Shown: in pieces, positions 1-5,745 of the stretch
How the letters are laid out: each line of letters begins with the position of its first letter
Numbering within the stretch: position 1 is the stretch's first letter
From: Spartobacteria bacterium
GTDB taxonomy: Bacteria > Verrucomicrobiota > Verrucomicrobiia > Chthoniobacterales > UBA10450
Reading direction: 5' to 3'
Assembly: GCA_003445855.1 (NCBI GenBank)
Contig: DMCG01000057.1
Span: forward strand, 17,814-27,013
Length of the DNA stretch: 9,200 nt
Notes under the pieces: model-generated
What the model was told of the DNA's origin: nothing
The model's input: the letters and a program-made list of their open reading frames with translations, nothing else
Database searches by the model: none
Translations under genes and position numbers: made by a program

Positions 1-18
1 TGGCGCAACCGTGAATGA
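1..18 (+). CDS. Possible C-terminal tail of an upstream gene (partial)
   Basis: Reading from base 1 in frame 1 gives W-R-N-R-E and then a TGA at 16-18, directly before the ATG at 19. This would fit an upstream co-directional gene that ends where the acetyltransferase begins, as expected in a tightly packed glycan operon. Only five residues are visible, so no function can be assigned and the frame could be fortuitous. Confidence 0.25.
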   Translation, partial: WRNRE

Positions 19-609
19 ATGACAAGATCGACATCGAACTTTTTTCATCTGATGCCTGAACCATTCCAGACCGTCGATCAAAAGCAGGAGTCCCAGTTCG
101 CTTCGCCTTGGAAGAGCAGCGATCGTTTTATGCGCGCGCTTTGGGAAATTTGCTGGGCGCTTTTTTGTGTCTGGACGCCGAAGCCGCTCAATCCCTGGCG
201 ACTTTTTTGGCTGCGCGTGTTCGATGCCAAGATCGACGGCACGCCTTTTGTGCATCAGCGCGCGCGCATTGCGATGCCATGGAACCTGACGCTGCACGAT
301 CGCGCATGTTTAGGCGATCGCGCCAACGCTTACACCCTCGGCGAAATTGAGATCGGCGCGCGCGCTACGGTTGCCCAAGAGGCGTATCTGAGCACGGGCA
401 GCCACGACTTCGAGCGCTCAGGCATGCCGCTCACCGTTGCCAAGATCACGATCGGCGAAGATGTTTTTATCGGCGCACGCGCGTTTGTTTTGCCCGGGGT
501 TACGATTGGCGCTCGAAGCATCATTGGCGCCTGTTCGGTGGTCACACGCGATGTTCCTGAAAACGTCATCGCCGCCGGCAGCCCGTGTAAAATTCTACGA
601 GCGCGTTGA
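19..609 (+). CDS. WcaF-like sugar O-acetyltransferase (left-handed beta-helix)
   Basis: This 196-residue protein is likely an acetyl-CoA-dependent O-acetyltransferase of the hexapeptide-repeat (LbH) class, closest in style to the colanic acid enzyme WcaF and to NodL/maltose acetyltransferases. It would acetylate a sugar of the repeat unit in the cytoplasm. After a variable N-terminus, residues 58-72 (NPWRLFWLRVFDAKI) match the typical WcaF lead-in. Hexapeptide turns follow, such as IGARAT, IGEDVF and IGARSI, and the family-typical ending AAGSPCKILRAR is present. H129 in STGSHDFE is the expected catalytic histidine. The start is uncertain: ATG at 19 abuts a TGA at 16-18, while ATG at 52 (MPEPFQTV) would give a 185-residue protein of more usual length. 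Neither start has a clear ribosome binding site. The next gene begins 76 bases downstream. Confidence 0.9.
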   Translation: MTRSTSNFFHLMPEPFQTVDQKQESQFASPWKSSDRFMRALWEICWALFCVWTPKPLNPWRLFWLRVFDAKIDGTPFVHQRARIAMPWNLTLHDRACLGDRANAYTLGEIEIGARATVAQEAYLSTGSHDFERSGMPLTVAKITIGEDVFIGARAFVLPGVTIGARSIIGACSVVTRDVPENVIAAGSPCKILRAR

Positions 610-621
610 TTTCCTGATCGA

Positions 622-651
622 GAGGGCGTGGGTGAATTTCCAATCGCCCTC
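622..651 (+). terminator. Weak hairpin after the acetyltransferase gene
   Basis: GAGGGCG (622-628) and CGCCCTC (645-651) are exact inverted complements of 7 bp, separated by 16 bases, 13 bases after the acetyltransferase stop. No T-run follows, so it is at best a weak or Rho-dependent site. The AT-rich stretch at 670-682 that follows could hold a -10 region for the next gene, but no convincing -35 box is visible. Confidence 0.25.
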
Positions 652-685
652 GAAGCCAGGACAGTCGCTATTTAATTAATTCTGT

Positions 686-2224
686 ATGAACAACCCGAGT
701 ATCAGCGCGTCGCGATTTATCTGCTGTAGGCGGGTGCCATTAATACTTCTATTAAGCGCACTGTTTGCGACCCTTCTTCCGTCGTGGAATTTGGGTTTCG
801 TCTCTGACGATTACGGGCACCTTGTCGAGGCCGCTAAGTTTTCTCCCATATCATCGACAGATGGGTTGCATAGGCCGCTGCGGAATATCGCGTTCAAGAT
901 TGCGCATGCTACCTTTGGTCTGAATCCCGCTCCATATCATCTCGTATTGATATCGCTTCACCTGGTGCTGGTGGGACTCCTATATCGCTTTGTACTCCTA
1001 TTAGGTGGTGGTCGATACGCCGCCTTTATTGCTGCTGCCATTTTTGGTTTCTTCCCGCGTAACCATCAGAGTCTTTTCTGGGTCGCAGCCGGGCAGGACA
1101 CTGTTGTAGCCATTTGCTCTTTAGTAGCATGCTCTGCATTCTTGCTGCACAAAGGGACCGGTAGAAGTGTCTCCTACTTTATAGCGCTCGCATCATTTTC
1201 GATTGCTCTTGGGTTCAAAGAAACAGCAACGGCTATTCTTCCGCTGCTCCTGCTAGTTGATCTCAGCCATCGTATCAAAAACTCTAATGCTTCACCGAAG
1301 CATAGGTGGCGCGCGTATGTTCCTTTCGTGATCATCGCAGGCGCGTATTTAGTATGGGTGTTCGGTGAAAGATTATTCGGACCGGCCGAGATCACACAAA
1401 GCTTTTATCGATTCCAGAACGCTTCTCAATCAGTGAAGCTTGCTGCGAAGTTCATTCTTAACATGTTGCTTCCGCTCTCTTCTCCCGTCGAAGTGAAGGA
1501 AGTTGTTAGCGGCGTTCTGCCATTCATGACGGTCTCTTTGGGAGTATTAACAATTGCCATTGCTTCTTTTTGGCTTGTCAGAATGGACAAATTAGCGCTG
1601 ACGACGGGTTGGATTCTTATCAGCATGGCTCCGACAGCCGTTTTTGGTTTTTATACTGATCGCTACCTTCTAATGCCGTTCCTGGGAATGGCCATGCTTT
1701 TAGGATTCATCGCTGAGGCAATTGTCGGTCGCGCGAGAACAAATAAGTTACCCATAGGGTTGATTATCACTGCAGCGCTATTCCTTTATGTGTTCGCTTC
1801 AATCGCTCGTTTGTCGCACTATCGCAGAAGCTGGAGAGAGGCTGCGGTCGAAATTCAGACGACAATGAGCGAAACGCGGCGGCTGTACCCTGGCGTGCCC
1901 GATGCGAGCATCTTCTACTTTGTCAACCTAACTCACAGCAAGGAGAGCGGACAGGTTTATATTTTCAATACGAGTGTGAATGGCGCGCTGTGGACGTGGG
2001 GATACGACAGGTCAGTGACTGCACAACGAACCTTCAGTTCGGATAATCCACATGAACAGGAACTAGTGGGGCTACTGCTGGCATGCAAAGGCGACGGTGG
2101 TTCCGATGCCGTGCCCGCCAACTATATTTTGATCTTCGAAAATGGACTTATAGACGTAAGCGGCGACTGTGCCGATAGAGTCATCGCGATGAATCAGAAG
2201 AAAAACCCGGATCTGTGGAAGTAG
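686..2224 (+). CDS. Polytopic GT-C-type membrane glycosyltransferase-like protein
   Basis: This 512-residue protein has many hydrophobic segments (about 17-36, 85-106, 110-123, 137-154, 163-177, 182-192, 210-226, 275-296, 310-345 and 353-371) and a soluble C-terminal domain from about 375. The first loop carries FVSDDYGH (D41, D42), which resembles the acidic motif that GT-C enzymes place in their first extracytoplasmic loop. GFKETA (residues 176-181) and YTDRYLLMP also recall PMT/TMTC-type proteins. It would transfer a sugar from a lipid-phosphate donor on the periplasmic side, but donor and acceptor cannot be read from the sequence. The start is fixed by an in-frame TAA at 677-679. No Shine-Dalgarno is seen. 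The gene is AT-richer than its neighbours (24 of 60 bases are G+C at 1741-1800, against 40 of 60 at 5941-6000) and uses more TTA, ATA and AGA codons. This suggests separate acquisition. A membrane protein of another glycan role is possible. Confidence 0.7.
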   Translation: MNNPSISASRFICCRRVPLILLLSALFATLLPSWNLGFVSDDYGHLVEAAKFSPISSTDGLHRPLRNIAFKIAHATFGLNPAPYHLVLISLHLVLVGLLYRFVLLLGGGRYAAFIAAAIFGFFPRNHQSLFWVAAGQDTVVAICSLVACSAFLLHKGTGRSVSYFIALASFSIALGFKETATAILPLLLLVDLSHRIKNSNASPKHRWRAYVPFVIIAGAYLVWVFGERLFGPAEITQSFYRFQNASQSVKLAAKFILNMLLPLSSPVEVKEVVSGVLPFMTVSLGVLTIAIASFWLVRMDKLALTTGWILISMAPTAVFGFYTDRYLLMPFLGMAMLLGFIAEAIVGRARTNKLPIGLIITAALFLYVFASIARLSHYRRSWREAAVEIQTTMSETRRLYPGVPDASIFYFVNLTHSKESGQVYIFNTSVNGALWTWGYDRSVTAQRTFSSDNPHEQELVGLLLACKGDGGSDAVPANYILIFENGLIDVSGDCADRVIAMNQKKNPDLWK

Positions 2225-2411
2225 CGAGCAAGGCTTCAGTATGTTTTGCGTCATTTTTTGTTCCAGCGATTGCCTCTTAAGATTGAGAGGCCTGACCCTT
2301 GTGCTGGTTTGGACATGCATGAGATCTCATTTTATCAATCCTTTTATAAATCGTCGCGACCGTGATGGCTGCGGGGAATCGATGTCGAACAACTGAGTCC
2401 GGATTGGGCGC
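2225..2411 (+). other. Spacer with hairpin and palindromes before the FkbM gene
   Basis: This is the largest gene-free gap in the window at 187 bases. It contains an 8-bp hairpin (GCCTCTTA 2272-2279 and TGAGAGGC 2284-2291, one T-G wobble, loop AGAT) and a perfect 12-base palindrome ATGAGATCTCAT at 2319-2330. The hairpin has no T-run after it, so it is not a classic intrinsic terminator, though it could stop or process the upstream transcript. The palindrome could be an operator or chance, since about two such 12-mers are expected in 9 kb. From 2366 one frame reads like gene tail sequence, described under findings. Confidence 0.35.
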
Positions 2412-3233
2412 ATGAATTTCCCCGGAAAAAAATTACTCCGGCACTGGTTTTGGGTTCTGGCGTTTAAGTATCCGCGGCTGCGTCTGGCCTTGACGCGCGC
2501 CTTTGTTCCGTCGCGTGAGATCGATGTCCATATTTTCGGCGCGCCGCTCCGTATTAATACGCGCGAGGAAATTGGACTTTGGCGCGCTTCAAAGATGGCG
2601 GATGAGAATATCATCTTCCGCGATGAAGCCGCTTCGCTTTTGAACCTGGCGCTTCTTTTGCAGCCGGGCGACACGTTCGTGGACGTCGGCGCGAACGTCG
2701 GTCTTTACAGTTCTGTGCTGGCGCGGTTTCGAAACGCTTTTCCACAAACTAAATATTTCGCTATTGAACCGAACCCTCAAACGGCGGCGCGTTTGCGGCA
2801 ATCGGTCGGAGACAACGGCGTCACCGTCCTAAACCTTGGACTTTCCGACCAATCAGCCGAGCTCGCGTTTCGGACTGGAGTCACGTCCGGCGTGTTTAAG
2901 GTCGCCGCGCCCGATTCGCCGGAAAACGGAGTGAGGATTCGTTGCCAACGACTGGATTCACTTCCGGTAATGGAAGGCAATCTGGTTGTTAAAATCGATG
3001 TCGAAGAACACGAATTGCCCGTGCTTCGGGGGGCGACGGGCCTTTTTGAAACTCAACGAATCAAAGTTATTTACCTCGACGGTTACAGCAGCGATGAGGT
3101 CCCGGCGCTTCTCCGTCAATGGGGATTTACCTTGTTTGATGGACGAACTTTGACCCGGTGTGACATGGAAGCGCCGCGCTATTCGTTGTTGGGAATTCAT
3201 CGAACGCGTCTGCAGACAGTCAATGGCAAATAG
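2412..3233 (+). CDS. FkbM-family SAM-dependent methyltransferase
   Basis: This 273-residue protein is an S-adenosylmethionine-dependent methyltransferase of the FkbM family, which O-methylates sugars or other small groups and is common in surface-glycan clusters. The Rossmann core starts near residue 84. Motif I is FVDVGANVGLYS (89-100), which binds SAM. AIEPNP (117-122) provides the acidic residue that contacts the ribose. NLGLSD (141-146) and VVKIDVEEHELPVLRGA (192-208) are hallmark later FkbM motifs. Residues 1-80 form a variable N-terminal region. The start at 2412 is bounded by an in-frame TGA at 2394-2396, and no better ATG exists. No Shine-Dalgarno is visible. The last 11 bases overlap the next glycosyltransferase gene, so the two are probably translationally coupled. 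The methylated position on the glycan cannot be predicted. Confidence 0.93.
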   Translation: MNFPGKKLLRHWFWVLAFKYPRLRLALTRAFVPSREIDVHIFGAPLRINTREEIGLWRASKMADENIIFRDEAASLLNLALLLQPGDTFVDVGANVGLYSSVLARFRNAFPQTKYFAIEPNPQTAARLRQSVGDNGVTVLNLGLSDQSAELAFRTGVTSGVFKVAAPDSPENGVRIRCQRLDSLPVMEGNLVVKIDVEEHELPVLRGATGLFETQRIKVIYLDGYSSDEVPALLRQWGFTLFDGRTLTRCDMEAPRYSLLGIHRTRLQTVNGK

Positions 3234-4095
3234 CGCGCAAAAAGTAGCTGTTTCAGTCTTGGTCCCGATCAAGAATGAAGCCGACAATCTTCCGCGCTGT
3301 CTCGGCTGCGTGCGGTGGGCCGATGAAATCTTCGTGGTCGATTCGCAGAGCACGGACGGGTCGGTCGAAATCGCGCAGCAGCATGGCGCGAAAGTCGTGC
3401 AGTTCCAATTCAACGGCACGTGGCCGAAAAAGAAAAACTGGGCGCTGGAAAATCTTCCGTTTCGAAATGAGTGGGTTTTGGTTCTCGATGCCGATGAAGT
3501 CTTGCCGGCGGAAGCCGAAGCTGAAATCAGAAACGCGATTCAGACTGCAGGCGAAATCGCAGGTTACTGGATTAACCGGCGCTTCCTGTTCCTCGGGCGC
3601 TGGCTGCGACATTCTTACTATCCGAATTGGAACCTGCGTCTCTTTCGGCACGCGTTAGGCCGGTACGAACGGCTCACCGTCGCCGAAACAAAAAGTGGTG
3701 ATAATGAGGTCCATGAGCATGTCATCGTGCAAGGAACGACCGCGCGATTACGATTCGAGATCGATCATTACGCTTTTCCATCAGTCGAAGTTTTCATCGA
3801 GAAACACAACCGTTATTCCAACTGGGAAGCGCGCGTCGCCGGCGATGAATTCTTGAAAACAAGTTCGGGCGAACTGAGCAGCGACTCCGTCGAGCGGCGG
3901 CGGCGCTTAAAACGACTCTCACAGCGTTTGTCCTTCCGGCCGCTCATGCGTTTCCTCTATATTTACATTTGGCAAAAAGGATTTCTCGATGGCCGCCATG
4001 GTTATTACTTCGCGCGGCTCCACGCCATTTATGAATTTCTTTCCGTCGTGAAAACGTATGAATTGCAGCAGCGTTCGAAAGCATCTCGCGACTAA
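3223..4095 (+). CDS. GT2 glycosyltransferase, WaaE/KdtX-like
   Basis: This 290-residue protein is a GT-A fold family 2 glycosyltransferase resembling the WaaE/KdtX beta-1,4-glucosyltransferase group. It probably adds one sugar to the lipid-linked repeat unit or core on the cytoplasmic face. Visible motifs are SVLVPIKNEADNL (11-23) in the nucleotide-binding strand, VVDSQSTDGS (38-47), WPKKKNWALE (67-76), VLDADE (87-92, the metal-binding DxD), and HEH (164-166) in the acceptor half. The C-terminal WQKGFLDGRHGYY (250-262) is typical of this subgroup. I chose ATG 3223 over an in-frame ATG at 3160 because the family begins just before the SVLVP strand. The choice leaves an 11-base overlap with the FkbM gene. 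The earlier start would add 21 residues read from FkbM coding sequence in another frame. It ends 85 bases before the stop of the convergent transferase gene. Confidence 0.93.
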   Translation: MANSAQKVAVSVLVPIKNEADNLPRCLGCVRWADEIFVVDSQSTDGSVEIAQQHGAKVVQFQFNGTWPKKKNWALENLPFRNEWVLVLDADEVLPAEAEAEIRNAIQTAGEIAGYWINRRFLFLGRWLRHSYYPNWNLRLFRHALGRYERLTVAETKSGDNEVHEHVIVQGTTARLRFEIDHYAFPSVEVFIEKHNRYSNWEARVAGDEFLKTSSGELSSDSVERRRRLKRLSQRLSFRPLMRFLYIYIWQKGFLDGRHGYYFARLHAIYEFLSVVKTYELQQRSKASRD

Positions 4096-4180
4096 CGATG
4101 TGTGTCCGCGTTTAAGTCCAGCGATTCGAACAACGACAGTCACTCAGCGAGTTACAGCGAAAAAATTAAAATCGCTGGTC
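4096..4180. terminator. Convergent spacer with inverted and direct repeats
   Basis: Plus- and minus-strand genes converge on this 85-base spacer. CCAGCGATT (4118-4126) is the exact inverted complement of AATCGCTGG (4170-4178), with a 43-base spacer. The core CAGCGA occurs at 4119-4124, 4145-4150 and 4155-4160, and its complement TCGCTG at 4172-4177. The tightest fold is CAGCGA (4155-4160) with TCGCTG (4172-4177) around an A/T-rich 11-base loop. It may act as a bidirectional terminator. The A/T run lies in the loop rather than after the stem, so this is not a standard intrinsic terminator. Confidence 0.4.
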
Positions 4181-5593
4181 TCAATAAGCTGTTCGCGGCG
4201 GAACGATGAGTTGCGCAAGTGTGCGCAAAATGATCCCGCATTCGAGGGAGAGGTTCCAATTTTCGAGATACTCCAGGTCGCAAGCCACCCGGTTCTCGAT
4301 ATCGGAGTTGTTCCGCGCTTCACCACGGAACCCGCGCACTTGCGCCAGTCCAGTGATGCCGGGCTTGACAAAGGCGCGGACGTGATAGTTCGCCATCAAG
4401 CGCGAAAACTGATTGTTGTGCTCGATGAGGTGTGGGCGGGGTCCGACGATGCTCATGTCGCCGCGGAGCACGTTCCAAAACTGCGGGACTTCGTCGATGC
4501 TGAGTTTGCGGAACCATTTTCCGAGCGGGTAAACCCGTTCGTCGCCATCGCGGGCCTGCCGCTCCAGCTGCTCGTGATCGGGACGCATGGTGCGAAATTT
4601 GTAAATTTTGAATTGTCGATTTTGCATACCGGCGCGGATCTGCGCGTGAAAAAGCGGGCCCGGCGATTGGAACCGCTGCGCGATCCAAACGATGGCCACG
4701 AAGAGCGGGAAAATGAAAAGCGTCACTGGAATTGCGATGGCGAGATCGATGGCCCGTTTGAAAAAACGGTTCAACGGGCTCTCCAGCGGTTCTTCGCGGA
4801 GACCAATGAAGCGGAAGCCGTCGTCTTCGAAGTGCGTCACGGAATGCCGCAGCTTTTCCTCCAGATCGCTGACAATGATGAGCCGGATGCCGAGTTGATC
4901 GCAAATGCGAATGATATTGCGGTTGATCTCGGTGAAGAGCGGGAACTCCAGCAAAATGATTTGGGTGATGCCGAGCTCCCGAATTACCTTCTCGAGTTCT
5001 TCGCAGGTGCCGAGAACAGGGATTCCGTCTTCGGTCTTGTCGATCTTCTCATCGCAGATCAAACCGACGGTGCGCAGCCCGATCTCGGCCTTACGACGGA
5101 GCCACTCTCGCAGCTGGGCCGCTTTGCGGCTGGAACCCACCAGCAAAGTTTTTTCATCCCGTCTGCCGGCGAAGATTCCGCGTGCCAGAAGCGAAGGCAA
5201 ATAGTGGTGTGAGAAAAATAGCGCCACGTAGAGCCACGGGACAAAATTGAAAAAGAATACGCGCGAGATAAAAGCGTCCTTGGTCCCGATTAGGTAAAGG
5301 ACGAGCAAGGCGACGCCGGCGATTGTTTGCCGCAGACTGAGCCGATGTTGCCGAAGCAATTCGTTTTGCAGAAAATAATTTTTCGAGCCGCTCCGAGAGA
5401 GCGATTCCAGGCACATGCCGATAACGATCAGTCCGCAGTAAATGCTGTAGCGACGCCAGGTGAACTCCGCGCCGGCGCCGGGTGAGTAGAAGGTTACCAT
5501 CACCCAAACACCGAACCAGAAAAGCAATGCCGCCATGACGATCTGGCAGAGCAGGAAAAGGCGGTAGAGACCTTCCGTGCGTTGCGTGACCAT
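4181..5593 (-). CDS. Polyprenyl glycosylphosphotransferase (WcaJ-type, glycan initiation)
   Basis: This 470-residue membrane enzyme would transfer a sugar-1-phosphate, commonly glucose or galactose, from UDP-sugar to undecaprenyl phosphate, the first step of repeat-unit assembly. The N-terminal half has about four membrane segments (14-34, 50-63, 88-103, 113-127), then a Rossmann-like domain starting at KTLLVGSSR (148-156). The catalytic bacterial sugar transferase domain begins with FFKRAIDLAIAIPV (277-290), whose helix forms the re-entrant membrane hairpin. It continues through QSPGPLFHAQIRAG (309-322), FKIYKFRTM (328-336, with catalytic-region basic residues), LSIDEVPQFWNVLRGDMS (364-381), VGPRP (383-387) and PGITGLAQV (411-419). 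Length fits the two-domain WcaJ/WbaP-like family. It is transcribed opposite to all other genes, divergently from the ligase gene. The start is the first ATG and is preceded by no Shine-Dalgarno. Sugar specificity cannot be read from the sequence. Confidence 0.95.
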   Translation of the reverse strand: MVTQRTEGLYRLFLLCQIVMAALLFWFGVWVMVTFYSPGAGAEFTWRRYSIYCGLIVIGMCLESLSRSGSKNYFLQNELLRQHRLSLRQTIAGVALLVLYLIGTKDAFISRVFFFNFVPWLYVALFFSHHYLPSLLARGIFAGRRDEKTLLVGSSRKAAQLREWLRRKAEIGLRTVGLICDEKIDKTEDGIPVLGTCEELEKVIRELGITQIILLEFPLFTEINRNIIRICDQLGIRLIIVSDLEEKLRHSVTHFEDDGFRFIGLREEPLESPLNRFFKRAIDLAIAIPVTLFIFPLFVAIVWIAQRFQSPGPLFHAQIRAGMQNRQFKIYKFRTMRPDHEQLERQARDGDERVYPLGKWFRKLSIDEVPQFWNVLRGDMSIVGPRPHLIEHNNQFSRLMANYHVRAFVKPGITGLAQVRGFRGEARNNSDIENRVACDLEYLENWNLSLECGIILRTLAQLIVPPRTAY

Positions 5594-5745
5594 GGCTATT
5601 GCGTTGGAGTTAGGTTGAGAGTACGCGATGGGCGCGCGCCTTCAACTCATGGTAAGCTTATCACGCCCATGATACTTCGCTCAGTTCACTCACTAATTGT
5701 CGATCTAACGAGCGATTCCCATACCAGCACGATCGTCCTCAGCTA
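5594..5745. promoter_or_regulatory. Divergent spacer with dyad symmetry, likely promoter region
   Basis: The transferase and ligase genes are transcribed away from each other from this 152-base spacer, so promoters for both should lie here. ATGGGCG (5628-5634) and CGCCCAT (5664-5670) form a 7-bp inverted repeat. Between its arms lies the palindrome TAAGCTTA (5653-5660), flanked by CATGG (5648-5652) and CCATG (5667-5671). This resembles an operator. A TATCAT hexamer on the minus strand (5669-5674) matches the -10 consensus at five of six positions, but a good -35 is missing. No promoter can be placed firmly. Confidence 0.45.

Noticed and set aside
2319..2330. Perfect 12-base palindrome ATGAGATCTCAT as a specific operator
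   Set aside because: Roughly two palindromes of this length are expected by chance in a window this size, and no second copy was noticed.
2319..2390. Possible small ORF of about 23 codons in the spacer before the FkbM gene
   Set aside because: It has no ribosome binding site, no recognisable composition or motif, and lies over palindromic sequence. Nothing supports translation.
3160..3222. Upstream ATG giving the GT2 enzyme 21 more residues
   Set aside because: These bases code for the conserved C-terminal part of the FkbM protein in another frame, and the added residues do not look like a GT2 N-terminus. ATG 3223 fits the family start.
4058..5212. A 384-codon open frame on the plus strand opposite the WcaJ-like gene
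   Set aside because: It is antisense to a protein with clear catalytic motifs along the same stretch. Its translation is rich in acidic and alternating residues, as expected from the complement of a sugar transferase gene, and shows no motif of its own.
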